Shown piece by piece: positions 8,761 to 20,664 of a DNA stretch of 30,530 nt. The number at the start of each line of letters is the position of its first letter. The stretch's first letter is position 1. This stretch comes from Acanthaster planci (Eukaryota; Echinodermata; Asteroidea; Valvatida; Acanthasteridae), in NCBI RefSeq assembly GCF_001949145.1, contig NW_019091650.1, positions 253,061 through 283,590 of the forward strand, in the 5' to 3' direction. The notes beneath the pieces are model-generated. The model saw only the letters and a list, made by a program, of their open reading frames with translations. It did no database searches and was not told the DNA's origin. The translations under genes were made by a program, and so were the position numbers.

Positions 8761-9845
8761 ATTTTAAGAAGTTAAACATGCAGTCAGTTCGTGATTTTGG
8801 CGGAATTATTTTTTGCCCTATTTCTTAACTTAAATCTGGAAACCGACGCAGAAATCGATGTGATAAAAATGTTTATAATGTGATTTATAATCCATAACAT
8901 AATGAATCGTCAAAGATAGGCATATTGTGTTGCCCAGTGTGAAATTGGTCATTCTGAAAAAACCGCCATTTCCTCAAAATGACTCAAATGCGTGGTTTTT
9001 TTCCCTGTATGACTTTTTACACCTCAAACTGTGACTGTAAAAGATACACATTTTACATTTTTGAATTGTGGCAGCGATTTTTCCAAAAGAATTTGTCGAA
9101 TAATTATATGTTCAAGCACAGACAGCGGAAATATTACAGACTTTAATCCCAGCAAGTGCCGCAACTGCGGTGGGGCGTTCTTAAACTTGACGCGCGTGTG
9201 GTTTGGGAAATGACAACACCCTGTTGGTCAAAGAGACAATCTAACGCGCGCGTACCATCTATCCATGAGCATTGTGCCGTGGCAGTTATGGCTTCTAGTT
9301 GCAGAGTCAAGGCGCCTTTCCATATGAGTGTCAACACTTGCGCCTAGCGTTGTGTATCCGTAAAAACCGCTCCCGGGGTGACTTTGACAACCGAAGGCAA
9401 CGCATCCCAAAAGCGTACATAATGGAAGGACGCCTGTATACTGCTGGACGATTTATCCGAGCCAGATGTGTGGGGGTTGGAGTCGGTTTCACTCTATTTT
9501 TTTTTGTCGGGTCGCGCGCATCAGGTCGGATATTGGTGCTCAGATCGGATTATTTGCCTGAAGTTCAATCTGAACTGATGCACAACATTGAGTGAACGTG
9601 CATTGTCCGGGGGGGGGCTACGTCGAAAGGTTGCATGGGGACGCCCTAAATGCATTTACCATGCAGGGGTCTTATTTTTCGTGCATGGTTAAAGACAAAA
9701 CGGAGATGAAATGGCTTCATGGTCCGCGACAACTACATGTAGTAACCCCCATTCCCTTGTACGAACTGAAATCCCCCCCCCCCAATCCTCGCACCAAATC
9801 CTGAATCCTCCCCTGCAATCACCGCCAAAAATTTCCCGAGCATAG
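8761..9845. other. Intergenic sequence, no gene recognised
   Basis: Several short overlapping open frames on both strands (9031-9804) show no family resemblance. The stretch holds a nine-base poly(G) run (9609-9617), an eleven-base poly(C) run (9773-9783) and some CpG-containing GC-rich segments (about 9180-9260). Confidence 0.5.
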
Positions 9846-10002
9846 GTTGAAAAGAGCCATGTTGGTCGGGACTGTTCATTTTGTTGGTAGCGATTCGACT
9901 GCAACTTTTGTGTTTCTTAGTCGTCGTTCGTGAACCAGCGATGCGCAGTTCCTGCCAAAGGAGCCTCTGTTGCGCCTTTTCTTGGTCCAGCTCTGAGCCC
10001 AT
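9846..10002 (+). repeat. Dispersed repeat family, copy A (5'-truncated)
   Basis: It shares GAGCC.TGTTGGTCGGGA, TGGTAGCGAT.CGACTGCAAC, TCGTTCGTGAACCAGCGATG, CCAAAGGAGCCTC.GTTG and CTTGGTC.AGCTC with copy C (29898-30090). It shares the 3' half with copy B (22206-22402). The 5' block found in B, C and D is missing. The family has no inverted termini and no ORF of its own; it may be a SINE. Confidence 0.85.
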
Positions 10003-10017
10003 TAAAATGGGATTTTA

Positions 10018-10140
10018 GATTATTATTATTATTATTACTCTTATTATTTATTCGGTCATTTCATGTNATACAGACAAAACAAAAGGCATCACATGAACAT
10101 AATGCTAAGAAATAAAAAAAATATAAATTAACAATCAGCT
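10018..10140 (-). mobile_element. Probable 3' end of a truncated LINE-like retrotransposon (minus strand)
   Basis: Read on the minus strand, a T-rich 3' region passes through ACATGAAATGACCGAATAAA and ends in AATAATAAGAGTAATAATAAT repeats. An AATAAA signal followed by a trinucleotide tail is the usual appearance of CR1/L2-like LINE 3' ends in invertebrates. The assembly has an N at 10067. No reverse transcriptase sequence lies upstream (higher coordinates), so any element is heavily 5'-truncated. The neighbouring poly-G/poly-A region (10160-10280) may belong to its 3' UTR. Confidence 0.4.
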
Positions 10141-10684
10141 GAACACACTCAGCGGAGAAAGGGGACAGTGTGAATTGGGTATGGACGGGGGGTAAGGGGA
10201 CTAGGGTGGGGAGGGGAGGGGTTTCGGAAGGGAGGGGAGGACAGGGTTGGGTGTGGGGGGTATGGGTAAAGGGACGAAGGACAATCCAATCTAGGGTGGT
10301 CAGGATAAACAAAAGTGAAAAACACTGTGACTCGAGAGTCTGTTCATCCAGCCCTAGGTTGGAAACGAGAGTACAATAAATAACTTCAAAATTAAATTAT
10401 GTAAATAGAAAATACGGCAAGAATAAATTAATCTGTGCATATACTCGGTAGATTAGAAGTATGAGGTAAAAGCTCTTAATGAATTCTTTAAGGTCTAACC
10501 ATCGTTAAAGTAAATGTTACTTTAGAATATTCGCGCATGACTTTAAAAATTGATACCAGTATGGCAAAATGAGAATTTCAAATGGGATTTAATTAATGGG
10601 ATACAAAAGTAAATTTACGAGGACTAGATTTAGAAGAAATAATCACATGGCCTTCTTCAAACGAGGCCTCATGGCACCGCACCT
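10141..10684. other. G-rich then A/T-rich intergenic sequence
   Basis: The stretch 10185-10275 is strongly purine-skewed (runs of GGGG separated by A or T), and 10370-10640 is A/T-rich. No gene is recognised. Part may be the body of the retrotransposon tail next to it. Confidence 0.4.
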
Positions 10685-10692
10685 TTTATTGG
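10685..10692. repeat. Left 8-bp target site duplication of second hAT-type MITE
   Basis: TTTATTGG here is repeated exactly at 10867-10874, directly outside both ends of the 10693-10866 element. Confidence 0.88.
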
Positions 10693-10866
10693 CAGCGGCG
10701 TGGCTGGGGGACCCCCCCGCATGAAAAATCGTCGCCCCTCCACTTGTATTTCGGAAAAGGGTGTACGTGTAATGTCCAACATCCAGTCAGCCCCCCACCA
10801 CCACACTCAGTGTGAAGCCCCCAGCTCGCCCCCTCCCCCGTGCTCATAATTCTGGCTACACCGCTG
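10693..10866. mobile_element. 174-bp hAT-type MITE
   Basis: The left end starts CAGCGGCGTGGCTGG and the right end, read inward, starts CAGCGGTGTAGCCAG, giving 12 of 15 identical. An exact 8-bp direct repeat TTTATTGG flanks the element. CAG termini with 8-bp duplications fit the hAT superfamily. The interior is C-rich on the plus strand (several runs of 5-7 C) and has no coding capacity. It is unrelated in sequence to the 5200-5613 element. Confidence 0.85.
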
Positions 10867-10874
10867 TTTATTGG
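10867..10874. repeat. Right 8-bp target site duplication of second hAT-type MITE
   Basis: TTTATTGG matches 10685-10692 and directly follows the right terminus CTACACCGCTG. Confidence 0.88.
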
Positions 10875-12899
10875 CGCATTTGATGTTGGAGCGCGTAACT
10901 ATTTACTCCTCGAGTCGAGTTGTAAGAGGCCCACCACGTTGTGCGGCAAGCAGTTTATCGGTCATAATGTGGCTAGCGGTCGCATCAGATATGGGTGTGG
11001 ACGGTGCACGAGCTTTTAGAATTGGCTGATTTTCGGATAAGCTGGTTTGCTGCTGAGACTATGAAGTGACGCTGAGTCATTGTGGCAAGGGAAACGATTT
11101 GTTTTTTTTTAAACGGTACATTGCAGACAGGAAGTGTCATGACCATGTTCAAACATTTCAGTCGAGTAAATGGTTGAGTAATCACAACCCCATCTCGATG
11201 AACTGTCCCCTGGAAATGATTTTTCTGTCCCTTTGCCTGCTGAACTCTTTCCAAAATACACCGTCGCAAATTATCCCTGTGAAAATTATTTCGCAGACGA
11301 GTTCGTTTGGCAAGGGAAAAGTTTTTTAAAATTCACGACAACATCAAGCCGTGAAGTGTTGACAGAAAATGTCGATGAAGATTATCAGGACTGAGAAGAT
11401 AATTGTAAGTTTCTTCTTTTTTTCCAAAAAGGCCATGGAGGAGAGGACGTCTTCGTTTCTGTGTGGGAGGAAATCAGACTGCATGTCGCTAAATTTTGAT
11501 GGGTGTTGATAAGTTTGCAGATGTAATCGGACGATGTATTTGACTCCGTGCAGAAAATAAAGTGCAATTGAACAAACAGAATCCAGGGGCTTTTAGGTAG
11601 CTAGCTCGACGGAAATTTAGCCATCAGTCTTTCAACAATCTGACTCATTTTTACCATCGATCATCTTAGGTACGTTTACTCCGACATTACCCTTTCAAAA
11701 GTCAGTAATGTACGGTGAATTTAATATTTACATTGTCGAATGAAATCACGGCGGAATTTGCGGCATAATTCTCTCTTCATATAGACATCGACGAATGACA
11801 TTTATTGAAATGCTTATAATACCATAGCATATTAAACCAAACTTAGGTTCCGTTGTCTATAAAAACGCTTGGATAAAAGGTCCGCAACGAGATTCTGCAT
11901 TTTGGAAAGTTGTGCCATGTCTTGGAAAGGGTCTCTATATTTAAGTATCAGTAATAGTACATGCTGACCTTAACCGTAGCGTCAAGTGGCATTTACTATG
12001 ACACAGATAGGATAGGTAAGCTTCTTACAACCAAGACAAGGGTCGAGATGCAAAGATCACACACTAAATGCTAAGCCGTTCAAGGTTCCGTTGAGCTCGG
12101 GACAGTATTAGTATTATCCTTTTGTATGTCCCTTTGAAGATGTGAATTGTCTATCTGATTGACCTTGTTGTAGACGGTTTTCCACGCCCTCAAAACAGGA
12201 AAAGCTCAACTTTTTTTTTCTTAGCCAGAAAGCATCGTCGTTTCTCGGGCTGTATGTAGCTCAGTATGCGCACTTCGACGAGTAGCCCCGGACACCTTAA
12301 CTGGTCGTAGATGTATGCAATATCAAACTGTGTCGTCGCCTCGCTAAGAAAACTTGGACTTGAAGAGAAACATCGTCTTGTCCAGAGGAGATGCCAAACA
12401 AGACGGAACAGACCGGAAACGACAAAGGAGAAAAATACAAACCTAACCTCCATAATGTGTACCTAATACATGCATAGACTCCTGCTCAGACGTCCTTTCT
12501 GAAAGATTTGCACCGGTACTACTTGCTTTTGGCGCTGTGGAGTCTTGGGTCCAAGACGTCTTTCGCGGAGCTGCGATCTGATATGCGTCCAGTGTGTGTC
12601 AGCGCCGTTCCTGTGATGGCGATACGTCTGGTGATGGTTCGTGTCGCGGAACACAACCGTAGCTGCTGTGCTTTTTGCTGAAATTTTATTCAAACGTGAA
12701 AGACATGCGAATAAATACATTTTCTTTCATCCTCGTACACATTAAACCCTTATCTTTCGTGACCTTTAGTCTTTGCGGTGGTTGATACTAAAAGAAAGAG
12801 CTGAGCGTTCTGATCACTTTTGGCTGATGGACTTCATAATGCCAGCACTGAGAATAAATTTCCTTTTGAACACGCCATTGCAGTGCTTCACACGCAGGT
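10875..12899. other. Intergenic sequence, no gene recognised
   Basis: Open frames up to about 94 codons on both strands match no family I know and lack supporting splice context. No strong repeat structure was seen. Confidence 0.5.
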
Positions 12900-13051
12900 G
12901 CCAGATAGAGGATTTCCATACCTGCTATCCTGTAGGGCAGTGCTTTTGTTCCACAGGATATGCACAGAGGATGTTTCCCCGTGGAGCAAAATAACTGTCC
13001 TGCAAGATGGCTACTACCCAAATCCTCTATTGGAAATGCGAGCTGCCCTTC
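12900..13051. repeat. Imperfect foldback (about 150 bp)
   Basis: The left arm contains ATAGAGGATTT and the right arm its complement AAATCCTCTAT. Inside, TATCCTGTAGGGCAGTGCTT and the right-arm complement match at about three quarters of positions through TTCCAC/GTGGA. The centre lies near 12960-12975. This looks like an old foldback element. No clear target duplication was found. Overlapping ORFs on both strands here reflect the palindrome. Confidence 0.5.
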
Positions 13052-16000
13052 CAAAAAAAAATGAAAAGGAAACAATGAAAACATAGCATGCATATTGATA
13101 AAGCTTGCCATTGTCGCCTCTTTCACACCCAATATGGGCCCCGAGTGGGACCAAGTGAGGGCGCTATACCATCTTTGCTTCCAATAATGGCTCTTTTCAA
13201 ACGATGAGGGTCCTTCTACTCAAGGCGGTATTCAGTACCCATTGTCGCTGAATTGGAATTTAGGGGCAGTTGTTGCAAAACAGGACTCTTTCGAGTGAAC
13301 CTTGCTTTGATTTCAGAACAGTGATGAGAGGTCGGATACAGTATTATTTTCAACCCTCACACCTGCTGAGACCACAAAAACGCAAACCAACCAAAAGCTC
13401 ACAACCTCGGTCTTTTATACGCTCACATAATCCCGACGACATGACGTTTAACACAATGAATGAATGTAAGACAACAGAAACCATTATATTAAACCACGCT
13501 CGCTCCGAGCCGCCGATAACACGACGTCCAGGTCGCCTGGCATAGTTGGGCAATCCTTTTCCGATATGATGTTTATATCACTGACTTTGAAAGCGAAGTG
13601 ATTGATCATCATATGTCGGGGATGTATTTGAACATTAGGACAAAGCCTAGCTCGTTTCACTTGTGTGGCAAGGTAGCTTTGATTGATACGGTAGGTTCCC
13701 GGATCAAGGGGGGGGCACAGAGTCCATGGCCCCCTCCATTTAGAAGAGCAATTTTTTCCTCGGGACAAACTAATGAGAGCAAGGCAATTTTTTGGTCTAT
13801 TTTATTTCCCTCTTGGAAGTAAGCTGTCACTGAAACAAGATGTCCTGCTTCAGTTACGGTTCATAAACCGATTCTGTCTAACTTATTTTCTGTCAGCTTT
13901 GAAATTGCTTTCCGCTGATCCTTGTGGTTTGGAGACTACCCGTCTGTCTCGTGATTTTGCTTTAGTACACACCCTCACACTGCACGAGTGTGTTACTCGA
14001 TTTATTATAAGAAAAGCTGTCTCTGGTCAGGAAATGAATGCTCATTTAATATATTGCTTTTTGAAATAATTTCGCAAGGCATCCGTCACGATTTTTTAAT
14101 TAGTCAATGATTAATGAGATTCCAGAACAGAGAATATTGCGTTAAGTCGAGAGAGTCTGAAGCTTGCATGGTTGGATGTAACCGCACTTTTTCATCTGAT
14201 GTAAATCGCGGGGATTTCCTTTTATTCAATCGGCCCGGTCACAAGTTGGAGAAAAGACCCCGCGACGGATTGTATTGCATTTAGTCCTAGTAAGAAAAAG
14301 GGACAGTCCTTGGTGATGTGCATCTACGTGTATTTCGACTTTGGACGCCCTCTGTTGACTCGCAACTGAATGCTGAAGGCCGAAGTGTATCAGCCACGGA
14401 CAGTTGATAAATCAAGGACAGGTATCAATTCTAACGGTTTTCGCCCTTTTTCGTTAACCTGGCAGACACTGAGGTGCACGCGTATATGTGCCATTCGTAA
14501 CGCGCGCTCAAGGATCGTGTCTTCAGCACAGCCTTGGCGACCAATGCAATGTCAGGCCTGTGGTTGGCCAAGTTCGTGAGTCAAACTGATCATTGCTCAA
14601 AGTCTCCACAACTCAGGAGGGCTGGTGGGTGACGTGAGAGGTGGAAAAACTGCACGTGTTTGACTCGAACTATACCAGTGATAGCTCTATTCACGAGCTT
14701 GTGGCATTGTTGAGAGCGTGGGTGTGAGATATCGGGATATAGCTATGGTGCTTATTTAAACATAATACGCCAGAGTAAACTAGGAGGAAAAGTGAGGGTT
14801 GAGCGAAACCCGGCGACTAATGTTGCAAAAGGGAATTCTTTGCATGTAAACAGCGGTTGCCCAACGCACACAAAAGAAATACTATAATAGCAACGAGATC
14901 CAACCATCCGCGACTCGACGAAATGTGCCCTGCATAGATTTGCGTGCACAAGCCATTGGCTGTGTACAAAAGAAGCTAGGTCACGTCGCGCGCAGAACGG
15001 TTGTGTTTGTTACCCTATTGAGATGCGGCATTGTCCATTCCGGACACACTTCCCTCAAAGTTCTGCCAAACACCAAGAGGGAAAAACAGAGATAGTACCC
15101 AGCTTACTGAAAGAGGATATGATACCAGATAACAGACTTCGTCATTGCGCCAACCGCTGTAATTGTTTACTCTCTGCGGTTCGAAACTACCGTTTTGGAA
15201 TCATTGAACAGGACTTCACTGTGGTTCCTGCGGAGTGAACATGTATACATGGACACACGTACATGAAACCAAACCGTCATCCAGCCGACCGTTCAGTATT
15301 GTCAGTGCATCACCTTTAATCCATTCAGCTTTGCGAGTGATCAAATTCGACGGGTCGTAGGCTCCAAGCTCTTTCCCTGTTTGAAGACCGACAGAAGAGC
15401 TCAGTCTGGATTTGGTGAGTTGTATGATCTTTGGTCTTAATACCGTTTTCGTTTTGACTTTCCAATGCCAGCTCGTCCTATTCGTAACTCGAAGACGGTT
15501 CACACATGCACAACAGAGTATATAATTATGCAAAGATGCCGTCAAAAAGGTGCGGTATGCGGTACAAATCGTCGGTCGTGCCACGATCTGACCTGTCTCA
15601 GTTTTAACGAATTTGGGTGTTTAGAATATTCTTGTTATGCGTGATGAAATCTATAATTTCTGAAAATTTCATTACTAAAAGGTGCTCTGAAAAGCTAATT
15701 AAATTAATTTGGGTTATTAGAAATGTTGACCTACCTCTCCAAAATTTAAAATTATTATTTCACTTACTGACGCATCGAGATAAGTCTCTTCGTGAAAGGT
15801 GTAGACAGCGCTGTTTTATTTCAAGGAGGTGACTTACACTTGACCTTATCGATTTTGTCATTTGAAATTGGGTAACTCGTAAGCAGTCTTCACCGCTGTT
15901 TGATGTCATTCGGTAGCTGAACGTTGAACCTTAATAATCAACTGAGGTTGTAATATGTCCCAGTATGTTCCTTGTTTGGTATTTGATGTTCGAATAAAAT

Positions 16001-16687
16001 CGTGATGTGGGCATTTGTGTGTACGATGACACGAAATCCCAAGCGAGGCGCAGGCCTACTCGTGTAGTCAGCCACGGCAACAATACTTTTTTATTTCAAG
16101 TCAACATTTTTAGGTCAGGCTTTTTTATGATCTTTCAGTCGTTACATTCATGATTTAACTCTTTACTCCCGTAATGCAGGTTTTATAATAATAAAGATTT
16201 AAAAAGCCTGTAAGTCTATCCATAAAAAAATTAAGTGAAATGCAATGGACTGTAACAAGCTATATTCAGTTGCCATGTTTCTGGTTAATAATGCAAAATA
16301 TGTAAAAACCTAACTACATGTAATTATATGTTACATACTGCAAAATGTGACACTGGACATGAAAGACACTCTGATTCTCTCTTCGACTATATTTTATGTA
16401 CAAATTCATGCGAAACTTTTCACGTCAATCCTAAATTGGAATTAACGAGAAGATATTTATCACTTAACGCACTGACTCACCTGCAGTATTTTACATCAGA
16501 ATTCAAGGGGAAAACCTTAAGAGAAAATCAGTGAATTTTAAAAACACTTATCGTAAGCCAAGATCTTTTTAAAAGTAAGCCTGAAATTTATTTTATTTAC
16601 CCAAAGCATCACTGTTTGTTTGTGTCAGATTTTCGATGCATTGCAGTGCTAGCACTCCGCATCATTAAATCAGCTGTTCTCCAGCTG
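13052..16687. other. Intergenic sequence, no gene recognised
   Basis: It holds a hairpin at 13561-13619, a poly(G) run at 13708-13715 and short ORFs without recognisable homology. The stretch 15640-16320 is A/T-rich. Nothing else can be supported. Confidence 0.5.
13561..13619. repeat. 59-bp imperfect hairpin
   Basis: CCGATATGATG at the left pairs with CATCATATGTCGG at the right, and ATCACT pairs with AGTGAT further in, around a loop of about 15 nt. It could be a small foldback remnant. Confidence 0.5.
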
Positions 16688-16846
16688 TTACTAATATCAT
16701 TTAAAAATCACTGGTGATATTTAAAATGATTACGAGACAACACTGATATTTGGTTTACCTCCTTCACTAATGTCATTTAATTAAAAGTCACTGATGCCCT
16801 TTAAATTACTTGAGAGACAACTCTGAAACTGTTTCATTTACTTCCA
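16688..16846 (+). repeat. Diverged tandem duplication (about 80-bp unit, two copies)
   Basis: The unit at 16688-16763 (ACTAATATCATTTA, TCACTGGTG, GAGACAACACTGA, TTTACCTCC) recurs at 16764-16846 (ACTAATGTCATTTA, TCACTGATG, GAGACAACTCTGA, TTTACTTCC) with small indels. The order of blocks is conserved and the copies have clearly diverged, so it is old. It has no coding potential. Confidence 0.75.
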
Positions 16847-19197
16847 CATGTAGGGTTTGAAATTAAACTAAAGACATAGTAACTGATAATGGTCAGTCCA
16901 AGTCAAACATTAAGACAGAACTCTTAACTCTTTTTAAGTAGTCTTTAAACTATTGTGTTTTCCCTTACAACGTTTCCCTTAAATAGGGCCTTTTTCTGAT
17001 GGGTTAACAACAAATCGACATTATACAATACAACATATTATACCTTGACCCCGTGCAGTTTTCACGTTTCAAGCATTGTTATTGGAAAAGCAGTAGATAT
17101 TTCTTCAAAAATGTAGGTCGTTGATATATTCTTGTAATTCTTTTTTTTAATAGAAGCGTTCAAAGCATCTTCAGAAGATTGACCCTGGGTATCTGTGGAA
17201 AAACATGTTTGAATGATAAGAAGGTACACTTTGAAGAATAGCGAAAATAGAAAACAAGTGTTCGTGACTTCTGAGAATCTAAACAGACGTTAATTGTTCT
17301 TTTTCAGTATAACTTTGGTTTGTTCCTTTTGATTGCGAGACTAACTCTTTTGCACATGGTTCTTGTATCTCGAGTTTAACAGATTGGCAGTGGAATACAC
17401 ATAAACCTTTACAATGAATTATTTGAGAATTTTTTAAGAGTTACTTAATAATTTTATAGGTTATACTTAGCCCTCCCATGGGAATTCCCCTTCTAATTTC
17501 CTTCAGCTTTTGTAAAGTTTTACCCTTTAAGACCTTTTTAATCGAAAAAATACACGCGAATCACAGTGAAGGATTTTAAACGAACCTTCACATAGATTAA
17601 CTTGAAATGGTCCGCGCACGCTTGCGCAAACGACATAGGTCACTGTTGGCCACGGAAAAGCGAAATGTTTTGTTCCACGAAGTGACGTCCCTATCTGTAT
17701 AGGTGGCTAATTGCGCTCATAAAATTGTAAAATAAGAATTTAACAAAGGACATATGAATTTGGCTCCTCGTTTAGCCTAGTACTTACGTTTTTTCCCAAC
17801 AAAATATCTCATATTGTAATTTGACTATCTAACTTTATTAGAACTCTGAGAACAAACTGAGATTTCTCACAGGCGCATGAATCATGCCAAAAATCATTGT
17901 TCCTTTAAGCCTCTACAGACCACCGTGTCATACATAAATATGAATGTACGTGTTTTTTCGAATAGTGTGGCATTGACCCGTGTTCAGTGGGCCATATATT
18001 AGCATTCCTGCCCATAACACACAGCGACAAGGCCTACCAGTCAACAATGCGGGTCCCTCTTCAGCTCTTATATCCATTGATTAAATGGTGTCCTTTGTAT
18101 ATAGTGCTAAACCAAGGTTCGGCCTTCGATCCAAGGGTTCTAAAAACCTAACTGTGATGGTAAAATATGCGACTAAACGACTCCACCGTGCTACAAGGCA
18201 AGGAATGAAATAAACCTTTGGAGAAATTTGGAGAAATCTGGTATATTGAGTTGTCTGATTGCACACAGACATGAGAAACAATAATTCCCCAGACTTTCTA
18301 TACCTCGTTATTAGGGACAAGCTTTTGCATAGCATCCACCATCTCTGGAATGGACTGATTCTTTTGTGCCCTTTTTATCCATTAAAAACAGTGTATTGAT
18401 GCAAGGTGTCTCTCATAATGCAACTAAGCAAATGCCTGCCTTAAAACGAAGTACAGCAACAGTGTGGTTTTGTTATTCTCGCTTGAACTGACAGAGCTCA
18501 GTGTACCAGATTTTATTTAACTTCAACTTAACTGGCAAAAGGCTTAATACCAGTGAGTGAAAAGTACCGCCAGTTCTCTCGTCGAGCCTACAAGTCAGTC
18601 AAAAAAGTTTTAACATGTCAAGTCGAAGTCTTTTCAGATGAACTTGGGCAACAGAGGCCATTCCTACTGTGATTGGTAGTAGCGAGTGCCGATTTGGGCG
18701 AGCGAACTCTGCTTCGGGCCGAGTTTGTGATTAGGGCTGTCCTCGAAGACGGAACAGCAACTAAAAATAAGGCTGACGAGATGAGATCAGCCTACCCAGA
18801 GAAACCTGGCTGAAGCGACAAGGACCTGCCTCACCACTATCATTTTGTATATAGCGAGTGGGATTTGGTTTGATTGAAGAGGCTAGTCGGTGGATTGGGT
18901 GAAATAAATCGTGAATGGTTGATTTCCGATTCGTGTATACTTTGCCTCATGATTGCCTTTGATTTTTAATGGTGAACTGTTTAGAGATGGACCCGACCAT
19001 ACCACAGCGATGAATGTGCGATACGTGCAATGGTACACAGCGAAATCTCGCCTGACCTGCAGCTCCACCTCTTTTGTAGCATTTTTGTCCGACTTGTTGG
19101 CCCCACATATGTTTCGAAGTAAAAACTTTGAAATGTACATATTATTTGTTCTTTATCGACGTCAAGAGTACAGAACGTACTTTACAATGGATCTCTA
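16847..19197. other. A/T-rich intergenic sequence, no gene recognised
   Basis: The region is rich in stop codons with no long open frames until about 18.9 kb. The 142-codon plus-strand ORF at 18953-19381 has no recognisable family features and overlaps a dispersed-repeat fragment at 19198. Confidence 0.5.
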
Positions 19198-19236
19198 TCC
19201 GCCTCGAGCAGAAGCACGCCCTCGTCGGTTGAACAG
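19198..19236 (+). repeat. Dispersed repeat family, fragment D (5' block only)
   Basis: CCGCCTCGAGCAGAAGCACG followed by CCCTCGTCGGTTGAA matches the 5' block of copy B (22206 onward) and copy C (29898 onward). The remainder of the repeat is absent. Confidence 0.7.
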
Positions 19237-20192
19237 TACGTTATCAGCAGAATCCCTGTATAATGTCAAGAACATCATAAAGTGTGTTGATTTGTTTAAG
19301 TTAAGATTCCTGGAAAGCTTTAAACTATCATTGGTTCAGCTTAGTGTCAACGCGAGGCTACAGTGCCTCTCAGTGCTATGAAGGTGGTGTTGGTTTCTTG
19401 GACGGCAAAGGGCTGCAACTTAATAATCCAGCCCTTCCTTCCTTCGTTGAAAGTGTAGCCTCATGTGTGTATGAGGATACTGACGGGGGTGATTGATGTA
19501 CGTGATCAATCGGACGACGGTAGCTAGTGCTTCCTGAAGTGAATTTTTCTTCTTTTTTGTCACTGTGTTGGTCTCTTGTTTGTTCTAAGGAAGTGACATG
19601 CCACAACTCACATCCCTTTGAATTCTTGGTAAGTTTGACAGATTAAACTCTGGATGTAACAATGACTGACAACGCACGTCTGCCTATCTTTGGTTGAGTG
19701 GGAAGATGGGAATCTTATTTGCCAAGAAAAAAAGCATCGCCAGAATGCACGACCAGCCGAAATTGAATTACCGTCACTTCGGAGAGTTTTGCTCACCATG
19801 GGCACAAGGAGTTTGAAGGAACACGAACGAGTTCCCTGCCACTTTCAGCACGCCGCGACCGGGGTGCATCAATGACAGACAAAAGCAAGGCGCGTGTGTC
19901 ACATTTCGGTGATTTATTTCAGAAATGACGCGCCGTTTCTGACGTTGTGTTGCAATTTTGTTTCTCCAAAGTGCTCAAGAGGTTTGTCCTGGCCTCACGT
20001 CCACATGTTTCCGTTGCCTGCCTCGTGTGGACATTCGTTTGTTTTCATGTAGTTAAATACATGTACATGTATTTTGAACCGTGAAAACTACTTAGGCATG
20101 AGTGACGGTTTCCTATTAATTGTTCATCTCCCTTTTGCTGCGGATAACACGAACCCCCCAAATCTCTCTTAAACTGTTTTCTAGAAATCTTG
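19237..20192. other. Intergenic sequence, no gene recognised
   Basis: Only short open frames without homology are present. A compact ACATGTACATGT motif lies at about 20060-20071. Confidence 0.5.
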
Positions 20193-20269
20193 TGTGGACC
20201 TGGGCCAGTCCAGGTCACAGAAGGTTCGCACAACCTGTATTATGTGGACCTGTTTCGCGCCGGTCCACA
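20193..20269. repeat. Pair of short hairpins built on TGTGGACC
   Basis: TGTGGACC occurs at 20193-20200 and 20243-20250, and its complement GGTCCACA at 20262-20269 forms an eight-base-pair stem with the second copy. GACCTGG/CCAGGTC (20197-20216) forms a seven-base-pair stem around the first. The function is unknown and chance cannot be excluded. Confidence 0.45.
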
Positions 20270-20664
20270 GAAAGACGGCAGTGTTGGCATATACATGTAC
20301 ATGTGTATGTATGGTGTAAATCGAAGATTTCCTATCGTTTCTCATTTATTTGTAAGCACCAGTTTCCTGCAATAGCCCGTGTTGGTCTTGCACTCATTTT
20401 TCCTACTGAGCTATAGACGTCTCGATTGGATTTGTTTCGCGTATCTGTCCTCGATTTACAAGCTTGTACCGTTGCGCTGTGGCTGAAAGTTTCACCCATG
20501 TCTTCAAAATATGAAATGAGTAATATACACGGTGTCTACATAAAAGTATACCGAGATAAAAATTACTGTAATGGCAAAACTACTATAAAGGCCTACATGA
20601 TAAAGAGATATGTATATATGTATCTAGATATGGTGTTCTAAAGCGGACACGCAAATGTTGTGTA

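Noticed and set aside
18953-19381. 142-codon plus-strand ORF
   Set aside because: No family resemblance, and it runs into a dispersed-repeat fragment (19198-19236).
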